This document shows, one piece after another, positions 42,652-50,749 of a stretch of DNA of 64,000 nucleotides. How positions within the stretch are numbered: position 1 is the stretch's first letter; every line of letters begins with the position of its first letter. Source of the stretch: JALYNX01 sp035292685 (lineage in GTDB: Bacteria; Actinomycetota; Acidimicrobiia; Spongiisociales; ZC4RG35). Position numbers and translations under genes: made by a program. The notes beneath the pieces are model-generated. The model made no database searches. It was not told the DNA's origin and saw nothing but the letters and a program-made list of their open reading frames with translations. The DNA lies in the NCBI GenBank assembly GCA_035292685.1, contig DATDPP010000026.1:1-64000 (forward strand), read 5' to 3'.

Positions 42652-43539
42652 TCAGCGCAGGGTACCGAGACGGCTCGCCTCATCGAGGATGAGCCCGCGG
42701 TCGGGGACAAAACGCCCCTCGGCGACATCGATGGCGATGTTGTCGATGAGGCGAACCTCTCCCACCTTCACCGCGGCAGCCAGGACTGCGGGCTGATCCA
42801 GGGTCTCGATGCGGGTCATCGTGTCCTGAGAGGCCAGCATCACGTAATCGATCTCCAGATCCCGGACCGACCTTCGCACGGTGGCCTCGAGTCGCTCAGC
42901 CCGCCGCTCGCCGGCGTCGATCTGCTCCGCCGCCTGGAACAGGCCCCTGCTGAGCGCCAGCGCCCGTTCCCGGTCGACCCGTCCCAAACGAACATTCCGA
43001 CTCGAAAGAGCAAAGCCATCGGGTTCCCTGATCAATGGGGCGTGGATGATTTGGATGGGGAATCGCAGATCGCGGGTCATGGCCTCGAGCACGGCGAGCT
43101 GTTGGGCGTCCTTACGACCGAACATCGCAAGGTCGGGCTGCAACCCGGCGAAAAGCTTGGCTACCACCGTGGCCACCCCTGTGAAATGCCCGGCGCGATG
43201 ACGGCCCTCCATCTCTTGGGAGACACCCCCCACCTCGACGATTGTGGTCCACCCTGTCGGGTAGACCTCGTCGTGTTCGGGAAAGAAGAGAATGTCCACG
43301 GCGTGCTCGCTCGCCAATCCGGTGTCCCGTTCGAAATCGCGGGGATAGGAGTCGAAGTCGCTGGAGTCGTTGAACTGGGTGGGGTTGACGAACACGGAAA
43401 CGACCAGGGTGTCACATTGCCCGCGCAGCAGCTCCATCAACTTCAGATGCCCTTCGTGGAAGTAACCCAGCGTGGGGAGCAACCCGACAGTCCCGGTGTA
43501 GAGCCCGCGGGTCCCGGCAAAGGTGGTGGTCAGGTCCAT
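42652..43539 (-). CDS. panC: Pantothenate synthetase
   Basis: 295 aa. PanC joins pantoate and beta-alanine using ATP. The adenylate-forming HIGH-like motif is LGYFHEGH (about 24-31). The SVFVNPTQF block, GRKDAQQ and REPDGFALSSRN (the pantoate and ATP sites) are present. The start overlaps the stop of the DUF2520 gene by ten bases. No panD neighbour, so beta-alanine must come from elsewhere. Confidence 0.94.
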   Translation of the reverse strand: MDLTTTFAGTRGLYTGTVGLLPTLGYFHEGHLKLMELLRGQCDTLVVSVFVNPTQFNDSSDFDSYPRDFERDTGLASEHAVDILFFPEHDEVYPTGWTTIVEVGGVSQEMEGRHRAGHFTGVATVVAKLFAGLQPDLAMFGRKDAQQLAVLEAMTRDLRFPIQIIHAPLIREPDGFALSSRNVRLGRVDRERALALSRGLFQAAEQIDAGERRAERLEATVRRSVRDLEIDYVMLASQDTMTRIETLDQPAVLAAAVKVGEVRLIDNIAIDVAEGRFVPDRGLILDEASRLGTLR

Positions 43540-44318
43540 CGACCGATCTCGTCGGTTCGCCCGGCACGGATTGCGGTGGCCTCCGCCATGAGCCGAAACT
43601 GCCGTCCCACGTCTTCGGAGACGGTCCGAGCCGCCTCGAGGTGGCCTATCACCGTGTCGGTGTCTGCCCTGGCGATCGGCCCCGTCAGCGCCAGCGAGCC
43701 TTGGTCGTAGAAGTTGGCGACCGCTCTCTCTACCAGAGGCCGGGCCACTCGTGGGTCCACCCCGGCCGAGTCGAAAAGGTCGCCAGCGGTGGCCAATGCG
43801 GTCACGACGAAGTTGGACGCCGCAGCCGCGGCGGCGTGATAAGCCGGCCGGATGGTGTCGTCGAGGCGGAATGGCTCCATTCCGAGTGAGGATGCCAGGT
43901 GGGTGAGCGTGTCGAGGGCGAAAGGGTCGCCGTCGATGCCGACATAGGAGCCGGCCAGGGCGGCGGCCCCCCGCTCCGGGTCGGGAAGCGTCTGCAATGG
44001 ATGGAAGGCACCTGTGCTCAAGCCGGCGTCGGCCAGGGCACGAAGCGCAGTCAACGGGACGAACCCCGAGAGATGAGCCGCAACTGCTATCGCAGCCGCC
44101 CGGTCAGCCAGTTCTTCTGCCACCTCGGCTATTGCCTCGTCTCGAACCGCGATCAAGAGCAGGTCCGATTCGGGTAGGGGGGCGTTCGAAGGGATCAGGG
44201 GACCGAAACCGGTTACACCCGAGCGAGAAATCACGCCGCTGATCTCGTGGCCGACGCGGGTGGCGGCGATCGCTATCGACCCTCCGGCCCGTCCCGGGCC
44301 GACGATCATCAAACGCAT
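43530..44318 (-). CDS. Rossmann-fold DUF2520 protein
   Basis: 262 aa from ATG 44318, preceded by GGTGAG; an ATG at 44339 is also open. NAD(P)-binding motif GPGRAGGSIA (about 6-15), SGVISRSG, then HLSGFVPLTALRALADAGLSTGAFHPLQT, the DUF2520 hallmark. The C-terminal helical half resembles 6-phosphogluconate/ketopantoate-reductase-like dehydrogenases. The gene next to panC in M. tuberculosis (Rv3603c) is the orthologue. It may work in pantothenate synthesis as a reductase; this is unproven. Confidence 0.82.
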   Translation of the reverse strand: MRLMIVGPGRAGGSIAIAATRVGHEISGVISRSGVTGFGPLIPSNAPLPESDLLLIAVRDEAIAEVAEELADRAAAIAVAAHLSGFVPLTALRALADAGLSTGAFHPLQTLPDPERGAAALAGSYVGIDGDPFALDTLTHLASSLGMEPFRLDDTIRPAYHAAAAAASNFVVTALATAGDLFDSAGVDPRVARPLVERAVANFYDQGSLALTGPIARADTDTVIGHLEAARTVSEDVGRQFRLMAEATAIRAGRTDEIGRWT

Positions 44319-44371
44319 CGACTCACCCGTGGCTGGCACACGGGAAGGCTAGTGGTGCCCTGCGATGGGCT

Positions 44372-44713
44372 TTAGGCCTGCTCCTCGCGGAGTTGCTCCG
44401 AGGTGATAACGGGCCAGTTCGAGTCCAACTCCAGCCGCATTGTCTGATAGTCGTCGCGTCTCTTCCAGAACTTCGTCTTCCAAACTCGGAAGCGGCGCTT
44501 CCCGGGCTCGGGCGGTTCGTTGAGGATCTCATGCTGGCCGGTGCCTCGAACCTCAGGCAACTCGGCTACCTCATCCGGATCGTCCACCATGTGAAGCACC
44601 TGATGAGTGTGATGCCTCACCTTGCGGTGCTCCTGCCTGCGGTCGTCACGCGACGGCCTGGTTTCCTGGTATCCGGGGATTTCCTTGCGATGCACTCGCG
44701 ACCGCTTTGCCAT
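44372..44713 (-). CDS. Hypothetical basic, histidine-containing protein
   Basis: 113 aa with GGAAAGGAG upstream of ATG 44713, a clear ribosome binding site. The N-terminal half is very basic and His-rich (KRSRVHRKE, then RKVRHHTHQVLH); the C-terminal half has Trp/Arg-rich KRRFRVWKTKFWKRRDDY and an acidic tail. No transmembrane helix or known motif. It sits between folK and the DUF2520 gene. Nucleic-acid binding is plausible from charge only. Confidence 0.6.
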   Translation of the reverse strand: MAKRSRVHRKEIPGYQETRPSRDDRRQEHRKVRHHTHQVLHMVDDPDEVAELPEVRGTGQHEILNEPPEPGKRRFRVWKTKFWKRRDDYQTMRLELDSNWPVITSEQLREEQA

Positions 44714-44829
44714 CTAGATCGTCTCTCCTTTCCTACGGCGCATGTCGATGATTGGAGAAACTCGGGGGGGCCGCGGCCACATCCCATGGGGAGAAGTTAG
44801 CACGGCACCCGGGCCGCCTGGTAGGGCCG
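44714..44829 (-). promoter_or_regulatory. Leader region of the hypothetical basic protein
   Basis: 116 bp without a gene. A TAACTT hexamer near 44793-44798 (minus strand) is a possible -10. A 9-codon minus-strand frame (ATG near 44741) ends with TAG directly before the gene's ATG; it runs through the ribosome binding site and may be chance. Confidence 0.25.
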
Positions 44830-45777
44830 TTAGACCAAAAATGGGAGAAATCGTCTCCTCACCTGACGCCGATAGCTCGAGTACTGCGGATAGGCGATGC
44901 GGAGTCGCCGCTCCTCGTAACTCGACTTCAACCAGAAGAACCCGACCAGTCCGAAACTGAGCACGGCGGCGGTGGCGCTTCCCAATGCCAGTGAAGCGCC
45001 GAGAAAAAACAGGATGAGACCCCCGTACAACGGGTGTCGAGCCAACCGATAAGGGCCGGCCTCAACCATCGAAGCTCCCGGTGCCGGCTCGGGGAGGGCG
45101 GTCCGCGCCTTCCCCAGGGCTACGGCGGCGACCAGGACCAGGCCAACACCGGTGACGAGGAGCAGGAAGCCGACGAGACTCGATAGGCCGGGATCGGAGA
45201 GCGAGCCATCGACTATGAGCGCAACCGCGATCGCGACGAACCACACCATCTGGGCCACGACCCAGTAAATGCCGGGGTTGGGACGACTGGGGTCCTCCCA
45301 TGGACGGAGAAGAAGCGCGACATCCTGATCGAGCACCTGCTTCAGGGCTCCCGCCGCAGTCTCATCGCCCCCAACCGGGGCGTCGGGCCAAATCTCGGCC
45401 AGGGGCTCGAGGACGAACCTCCGCTCGCGGACCCTGGCATGTGGCACCTGGAGGCGTGGCGTGTCGAGCACCGGCTCATCACTGGAGACGATGTCGAGGT
45501 CCAGGGTCCGCGGGCCCCATTTCTCGGATCGCAGCCGCCCCCGGGATTCCTCGATGCGCGCCAGGCCGTCCAGCAACGCCTCGGCGCCGAGTCCGAAGAC
45601 GACCACCGCAACGGCGTTGAGATACGGGTCCTGATCGGGCCCGCCGATGGGGGCCGTCTCGTAGAGCCCTGAGATGCCGGTGATCCGGCCGAGATGGCCG
45701 ATCTCATCGACCGCGGCACGGAGATGGGCCAGACGATCGCCCTGGTTGGATCCGAGGGCGACGGCATATCTGGTCAT
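44830..45777 (-). CDS. folK: Fusion of HPPK (FolK) with an ICMT/PEMT-like membrane methyltransferase
   Basis: 315 aa. Residues 1 to about 158 are 6-hydroxymethyl-7,8-dihydropterin pyrophosphokinase: VALGSNQGDR (6-15), YETAPIGGPDQDPYLNAV and the signature WGPRTLDLDIV (87-97). Residues about 168-315 contain three to four helices and an isoprenylcysteine-carboxylmethyltransferase-like SAM site (GPYRLARHPLY at 241-251; SSYEERRLRIAYPQYSSYRRQV at the end). One uninterrupted frame joins both. The start overlaps folB by four bases. The methyltransferase substrate is unknown. Confidence 0.85.
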   Translation of the reverse strand: MTRYAVALGSNQGDRLAHLRAAVDEIGHLGRITGISGLYETAPIGGPDQDPYLNAVAVVVFGLGAEALLDGLARIEESRGRLRSEKWGPRTLDLDIVSSDEPVLDTPRLQVPHARVRERRFVLEPLAEIWPDAPVGGDETAAGALKQVLDQDVALLLRPWEDPSRPNPGIYWVVAQMVWFVAIAVALIVDGSLSDPGLSSLVGFLLLVTGVGLVLVAAVALGKARTALPEPAPGASMVEAGPYRLARHPLYGGLILFFLGASLALGSATAAVLSFGLVGFFWLKSSYEERRLRIAYPQYSSYRRQVRRRFLPFLV

Positions 45778-46133
45778 CGGGCGCGATCGACCGTCACAGA
45801 CACGTCGGTGAAGTCGAATGGCATTGGCGCCTGCGGCTTGTGGATGGTGACGATCACGCGCTCCACCCTGGGGTCTTTCATCGCCAAGCCGGCGACATGG
45901 TTGGCAACCGTCTCGATCAGATTGTGGGTTTGCCTTGCCACCACATCGTGAATCCTCTGGGTCAGGGCGGCGTAGTCGACCGTGTCGATCAGGTCATCCG
46001 ACGCGGCCGCCGGTCCGGTGTCGATGAAGATCCCAACATCGACGACGAACAACTGGTCCTTTTCCTTCTCTTCGGGAAGGGCGCCGTGCCGGGCCCTGAC
46101 TTGGATACCGGTGAGATCGATGCGATCGGTCAC
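45774..46133 (-). CDS. folB: Dihydroneopterin aldolase
   Basis: 119 aa. It cleaves 7,8-dihydroneopterin in folate synthesis. Family blocks: an initial DLTGIQVRARHGALPEEKEKDQLFVVDV and the middle DTVDYAALTQRI, with the catalytic Lys in IHKPQAPMP near the end. Overlaps by four bases with both neighbours (ATGA), between the phosphatase-like gene and folK. Confidence 0.93.
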   Translation of the reverse strand: MTDRIDLTGIQVRARHGALPEEKEKDQLFVVDVGIFIDTGPAAASDDLIDTVDYAALTQRIHDVVARQTHNLIETVANHVAGLAMKDPRVERVIVTIHKPQAPMPFDFTDVSVTVDRAR

Positions 46134-46624
46134 GAATCAACGGTGGCTGGGATCAAGGACCGGCCCTCGGGGCCGAGTGCTCGCCCCAGGATCTGCTGGA
46201 TCACGGCAAGGGCGAGGATCGGGTCCTTGACCAGGCCGGATACCACCAGGTAGCCACCCAGGAGACCGCCCACCGTGTCATCGATCGTCTCGCGATGGAC
46301 CAGCACCTTGGCGCGATTGCGGGTCATGGCCCTGGTCAGCGTGCTGAAGAACGCTTCAATCTCGGATGCCTCGAAGTCAGGCGCCACAGGGACCGAGTAG
46401 GTGGCCATCCCGGCCTCGCGATAGGCCAGCAGGTTCTGATTGCCGGGCAACATGGAAACCACCGAGTTGATCCCCGCCTCCTCGACCAGCCAGGTGATCT
46501 CCTCCTCCCGTCTCACCCGGCGATGTTGGAACCCAGAGCCTCCCACCCGCTCGGACACGGCGAGACGATCGGTGATGACCCACGTGAATCCGCGTGGTTT
46601 CAGTCCGGCGACCATTCTTGCCAT
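46130..46624 (-). CDS. Dual-specificity-phosphatase-like protein lacking the catalytic P-loop
   Basis: 164 aa. Fold indicators of Tyr/dual-specificity phosphatases are present: GFTWVITDRLAVS, INSVVSMLP (about 52-60), a candidate general-acid PD (about 82-83) and then KVLVHRETIDDTVGGLLGGYLVVSG. The HCxxGxxR loop should begin at His110, but Cys is Arg111 and the Gly and Arg are Ile114 and Thr117. Catalysis by the standard mechanism is not expected. Embedded between folP and folB with overlaps on both sides, so it is co-translated with folate genes. A substrate-binding or regulatory role is inference. Confidence 0.7.
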   Translation of the reverse strand: MARMVAGLKPRGFTWVITDRLAVSERVGGSGFQHRRVRREEEITWLVEEAGINSVVSMLPGNQNLLAYREAGMATYSVPVAPDFEASEIEAFFSTLTRAMTRNRAKVLVHRETIDDTVGGLLGGYLVVSGLVKDPILALAVIQQILGRALGPEGRSLIPATVDS

Positions 46625-47460
46625 AGCTCGGGGTTCACGATAGTGGCGGCCACCAGCAGCGCCGCCCGTGACGAGGAAACATCGTGAACCCGGAATACCC
46701 TGGCCCCACGCTCGTATCCGAGGGCCGTGGTCACAGCGGAGACCCCGTCGCGGTCCGTTGGGCGCTCGATGCCGGTGATTCGGCCGAGGAACGACTTGCG
46801 CGATGCTCCCAACACCACGGGGTAGCCGAGCCCGGCGAGTGAGCCCAAACCGGCCAGCAATTCCAGATTGTGGGTGACCGTCTTGCCGAACCCGATTCCC
46901 GGGTCGATGGCGATCGATCCGGGGAGGGCACCTGTGTCGATCAGATGCGCGGCGCGTTCAGCAAGAAACCTGGAAACCTCTGACACCACATCGCCGTAGT
47001 GGGGATCCTGCTGCATGTCCTGTGGTGTCCCTTGCATATGCATGAGGACCACCCCGACCCCGGTTTCGACCACCAACTCGGCCATTTCCGGTGCCGAACA
47101 GGCGGTGACATCGTTGAGGATCCTGGCGCCGGCGCCGATTGCAGCTCGGGCAACCACCGGCTTGGAAGTATCGATCGAAATCAGCAGACCTTGATCGGCG
47201 AGCCGCTCCACGACCGGGATGACACGGGACAGCTCGTCATCGACGAGTACCGGTTGGGCGCCGGGGCGGGTCGACTCTCCGCCGACATCGACGATGGCGG
47301 CCCCAGCCGCCGCCATGGTCAGGCCTGCGCTCACCGCATCATCGGCGGCCGCATGAACGCCACCATCGGAGAACGAATCCGGGGTGACGTTGACCACGCC
47401 CATGATCACGCCCCGCGATATTTCGAGAGCATGAGTTCCTAGGTTCCAATGCGCGGTCAA
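46600..47460 (-). CDS. folP: Dihydropteroate synthase
   Basis: 286 aa from TTG 47460, chosen because GAGGG lies six bases upstream; TTG 47481 also opens the frame but lies in the heptamer repeat. TIM-barrel signatures are MGVVNVTPDSFSDGG, DVGGESTRPGA and DPGIGFGKTVTHNLELL. It condenses DHPPP with p-aminobenzoate and is the target of sulfonamides. The end overlaps the phosphatase-like gene by 25 bp. Confidence 0.93.
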   Translation of the reverse strand: MTAHWNLGTHALEISRGVIMGVVNVTPDSFSDGGVHAAADDAVSAGLTMAAAGAAIVDVGGESTRPGAQPVLVDDELSRVIPVVERLADQGLLISIDTSKPVVARAAIGAGARILNDVTACSAPEMAELVVETGVGVVLMHMQGTPQDMQQDPHYGDVVSEVSRFLAERAAHLIDTGALPGSIAIDPGIGFGKTVTHNLELLAGLGSLAGLGYPVVLGASRKSFLGRITGIERPTDRDGVSAVTTALGYERGARVFRVHDVSSSRAALLVAATIVNPELWQEWSPD

Positions 47461-47479
47461 CGGCGTCCCTCTGTCACCC

Positions 47480-47514
47480 AAAACGTAAAACGGAAAACGG
47501 AAAACGGCGAACGA
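47480..47514. repeat. Heptameric tandem repeat, five units
   Basis: Units read on the plus strand as AAAACGT, then AAAACGG three times, then CGAACGA, i.e. CCGTTTT-type units on the minus strand. The array fills the gap between folE (stop at 47522) and folP. Same family as 11230, 41095 and 54193. Confidence 0.75.
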
Positions 47515-47521
47515 AATGAGA

Positions 47522-48097
47522 TCAGCGGGCGGTGCCGAAGAGGAGCGACATCGCCTCGGCGCGGGTTGCCGGGTTGGATTGCATGATCCCTCGCACCGCC
47601 GAGGTCACGGTCTTCGCCCCTGGCTTCCGCACGCCTCGCATCGACATGCAAAGATGCTCGGCCTCGATCACCACCATCACCCCCAGCGGATCCAATCGTT
47701 CCGTCATGGCGTCGGCAACCTGAGCCGTGAGCCGCTCTTGCATCTGTGGCCGTCTGGCGTACCCCTCGACCAACCGCGCGAGTTTGGAGAGACCGGTCAC
47801 CTTGCCCTTGGGCATGTAGGCGACATGCGCCTGGCCATGGAACGGAACGAGATGATGCTCACACATCGAGTAGAAGGGGATCTCTCGAACCATGACGATC
47901 TCCTGGTATCCCTCCTCCCCGAAGAAGGCGTCGATCTCCTCACCAGGGTCGCGATGAAGACCCTCGAAGACCTCGCTGTAGAACCGGGCAACCCGTTCCG
48001 GGGTGGCGACCAGTCCCTCCCGGTCAGGGTCCTCCCCGAGCGCTTCCAGGATCTCGCGGACCGCCTTCTCGATTCTTCCCTGGTCGATCTGATTCAT
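47522..48097 (-). CDS. folE: GTP cyclohydrolase I
   Basis: 191 aa. First enzyme of folate synthesis. FYSMCEHHLVPFHGQAHVAY (about 73-92) gives zinc Cys and His ligands, MCEHHL and the later EAEHLCMSMRGVRKPGAKTVTSAVRG the remaining ligand and GTP site. Located downstream of ftsH as in M. tuberculosis (Rv3610c-Rv3609c). Confidence 0.95.
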   Translation of the reverse strand: MNQIDQGRIEKAVREILEALGEDPDREGLVATPERVARFYSEVFEGLHRDPGEEIDAFFGEEGYQEIVMVREIPFYSMCEHHLVPFHGQAHVAYMPKGKVTGLSKLARLVEGYARRPQMQERLTAQVADAMTERLDPLGVMVVIEAEHLCMSMRGVRKPGAKTVTSAVRGIMQSNPATRAEAMSLLFGTAR

Positions 48098-48154
48098 CTC
48101 AGGTGAGAATCGGCTCTCGGGGCCACATATTCCCTCGACCAGCCCGAATCGGGA

Positions 48155-50155
48155 TTAGGCGCCGGCGTCGGCAGGGCGGCCTTTGGGTGGCAGGCTCCGC
48201 TTCAGGCGCAATGATTCGGTGACCGGCTCTTCCTCTTCTTGGGTGACTTCTTCGGCCGCGGCGATCTGCTCCCGAGGCTGAGGCATCACCGGGTTGTCCG
48301 GGTACTTGATGCGCATCGCCCCTTCGGCGGAGTGCTCCCACTTCGGCACATCTTCGAACAACTTTGCCACGTCGTCGGGCCCCACCGTCTCGGTTTCGAG
48401 AAGTTGGTTCACCATGCGCTCCATCGAGTCGCGATGTCTCTCCAGAACCTCCCTGGCTTCCTCATGGGCGGCGTTGATGAGCTTGCGAACCTCTTCGTCG
48501 ACCTTGGCCGCCACGTCATCGGAGTAGTCCTGCTGACGCGAGTAGTCGCGACCCAAGAACACCTCACCACCGGGCTTTCCGTACTGCATCGGGCCCAAGA
48601 GGTCGCTCATCCCGTACTCCATGACCATTTTCCGGGCGATCGCAGTTGCCTTCTCGATGTCGTTGGCGGCTCCGGTGGTGGGGTCGGCGAAGATGATCTC
48701 TTCGGCGGTGCGGCCGCCGAGCAGCATTGCCAGTTGATCGACTAGTTCGGACCGGCGAACCAGGTACTTGTCGTGGGTGGGAAGGGCCAGGGTGTGTCCG
48801 AGGGAGCGGCCCCTGGCCACGATGGTGACCTTGTGCACCGGATCGGAGTTCGGCATCGCATAGCCGACCAGGGCGTGACCCGTTTCGTGATAGGCGATCA
48901 GCCGTCTCTCCTCTTCGGTCATGACCTTGGTCTTGCGCTCGGGGCCGGCGATCACCCGATCGATCGCCTCCTCCAGCTCCGACATCGAGATCTCCTTCTT
49001 GTGCCTGCGGGCAGTGAGAAGAGCGGCCTCGTTGATCAGGTTGGCCAGGTCGGCCCCGGTGAAACCTGGGGTACGCCGGGCCAGAACCTCGAGGCGGATC
49101 TCCTTGGCCAGAGGCTTGCCCTTGGAATGGACTTCGAGGATCGCCTTCCGTCCTTCGATGTCAGGAGCGTCGACCACGATCTGGCGATCGAAGCGTCCCG
49201 GCCGGAGAAGCGCCGGGTCGAGGATGTCGGGGCGGTTGGTTGCCGCCATGACGATCACCCCGGTGTTGCCCTCAAAACCGTCGAGCTCGACCAACAGCTG
49301 GTTGAGGGTCTGCTCTCGTTCGTCATGACCACCACCCAAACCGGCACCACGGTGTCGCCCGACCGCGTCGATCTCGTCGATGAACACGATGGCCGGCGCG
49401 CTCGCCTTGGCCTGCTCGAAGAGATCCCTGACCCGGGCGGCGCCAACCCCCACGAACATCTCCACGAAATCGGATCCCGAAATGGAGAGGAAAGGAACGC
49501 CGGCCTCACCTGCCACCGCCCTGGCCAGCAGGGTCTTGCCGGTGCCGGGAGGGCCAAACAGAAGCACGCCCTTGGGGATCTTGGCCCCCATCTGACGGTA
49601 CGGATCGGGGTTTGCCAGGAAGTCCTTGATCTCTTCCAGCTCTTCCTTGGCTTCCTCGAGACCGGCCACGTCGTTGAAGGTGACTTTGGGCTGTTCTTTG
49701 CCGACCAATTTGGCGCGGGATTTGCCGAATTGCATCACCCGGTTCCCGCCGCCCTGCATCTGCATGAAGATGAAGACCATGAACCCGAGGAGGAAGAGCC
49801 ACGGCAGGAAGCCGATCAGGAGTTCCCAGAATCCGGGGGGCTCGGGGTCGGAGGCGACGTTGACACCCGACGCCTGGATCTCCGAGGTCAGCTCGCCTTC
49901 GTAACCTTCGGGATAACTGGCCACGACGTCCCATACCTCGTCGTCGGCGGCGGCGGCTTCGGTTCTGCCCTGGACCTGGTTGGAACGAGCAAGGATCTGG
50001 ACTTCGGCGAAATCACCGGCATCCACCTGCTCCAGGAACTCGGAAAGGGAAACTTCCTCCGGCCCGGAAACCTGCTCGAACCACCACGAGGCGAGGACGG
50101 CCAGAAGGATGATTGACACCCCGTAGACCACCAACGTGCGAAGAGTGCGGTTCAC
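48155..50155 (-). CDS. ftsH: ATP-dependent zinc metalloprotease FtsH
   Basis: 666 aa from GTG 50155. Two membrane helices (about 8-27 and 112-131) flank the extracytoplasmic domain. AAA core: Walker A GPPGTGKT (about 202-209), second region of homology PDILDPALLRPGRFDR; zinc site HETGH (about 421-425). A Pro/Glu/Arg-rich C-terminal tail of about 45 residues is low-complexity. It degrades membrane and short-lived cytosolic proteins. Confidence 0.96.
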   Translation of the reverse strand: MNRTLRTLVVYGVSIILLAVLASWWFEQVSGPEEVSLSEFLEQVDAGDFAEVQILARSNQVQGRTEAAAADDEVWDVVASYPEGYEGELTSEIQASGVNVASDPEPPGFWELLIGFLPWLFLLGFMVFIFMQMQGGGNRVMQFGKSRAKLVGKEQPKVTFNDVAGLEEAKEELEEIKDFLANPDPYRQMGAKIPKGVLLFGPPGTGKTLLARAVAGEAGVPFLSISGSDFVEMFVGVGAARVRDLFEQAKASAPAIVFIDEIDAVGRHRGAGLGGGHDEREQTLNQLLVELDGFEGNTGVIVMAATNRPDILDPALLRPGRFDRQIVVDAPDIEGRKAILEVHSKGKPLAKEIRLEVLARRTPGFTGADLANLINEAALLTARRHKKEISMSELEEAIDRVIAGPERKTKVMTEEERRLIAYHETGHALVGYAMPNSDPVHKVTIVARGRSLGHTLALPTHDKYLVRRSELVDQLAMLLGGRTAEEIIFADPTTGAANDIEKATAIARKMVMEYGMSDLLGPMQYGKPGGEVFLGRDYSRQQDYSDDVAAKVDEEVRKLINAAHEEAREVLERHRDSMERMVNQLLETETVGPDDVAKLFEDVPKWEHSAEGAMRIKYPDNPVMPQPREQIAAAEEVTQEEEEPVTESLRLKRSLPPKGRPADAGA

Positions 50156-50194
50156 TACAACCTCAGTTTCAGAATGGGACCTGCTGAGCTCTCA

Positions 50195-50200
50195 ATGTTA
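50195..50200 (-). promoter_or_regulatory. Candidate -10 element of ftsH
   Basis: TAACAT on the minus strand, about 40 bases before the ftsH GTG, fits the actinobacterial TANNNT -10. A weak TTCGAC lies 17 bases upstream as a possible -35. Confidence 0.35.
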
Positions 50201-50230
50201 CGGGACCGACCCGGATAGTCGAACCCCCAA

Positions 50231-50749
50231 TCATTCGGCGCCCATCACCCCGACATAAGGGAGATTGCGGTACTTGCCCGCATAATCCAATCCGTAACCC
50301 ACCACGAACTCGGGACCGATGGGGAAACCGACGTATTTCACACCGAGCGGCACCCGTTGGATTCCCTCTTTCAGGAGGAGGGTCGCTATCTCCAGCGAAG
50401 CCGGCTTGCGAACGTTGAGACTCTTCATCAGGTAGTTCAACGTCAGGCCCGAGTCGATGATGTCTTCCACGATCAGGACATGTCGTCCCTCGATCTCCTC
50501 GTCGAGATCCTTGAGGATCCGCACCACGCCCGAGGTCTGGGTCGAAGCCCCATAGGACGAGACCGCCATGAAATCGAACTCGACGGGGAGGTCGATGTGC
50601 CGAGCGAGATCGGCCATCACCATGAATGCACCACGGAGCACACCAACGAGAAGCAGGTCTTCGCCGGAATAGTCCTCGGTGATGCGCTTGCCCATCTCGG
50701 CGAGCTTGGCGTCGATGTCCTCTGCGGTGATCAGGGGCTTGATGTCCAC
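50231..50749 (-). CDS. hpt: Hypoxanthine phosphoribosyltransferase
   Basis: 172 aa from GTG 50749 with AGAGGA eight bases upstream; the longer frame to 50953 lies inside tilS. PRPP-binding motif VLIVEDIIDSGLTL (about 94-107), the flexible loop SSYGAST (about 65-71) and FVVGYGLDYAGKYRNLPYVGV near the end. Salvages hypoxanthine and guanine. It overlaps the tilS end by 19 bp; tilS-hpt-ftsH is a widely conserved order. Confidence 0.94.
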   Translation of the reverse strand: MDIKPLITAEDIDAKLAEMGKRITEDYSGEDLLLVGVLRGAFMVMADLARHIDLPVEFDFMAVSSYGASTQTSGVVRILKDLDEEIEGRHVLIVEDIIDSGLTLNYLMKSLNVRKPASLEIATLLLKEGIQRVPLGVKYVGFPIGPEFVVGYGLDYAGKYRNLPYVGVMGAE

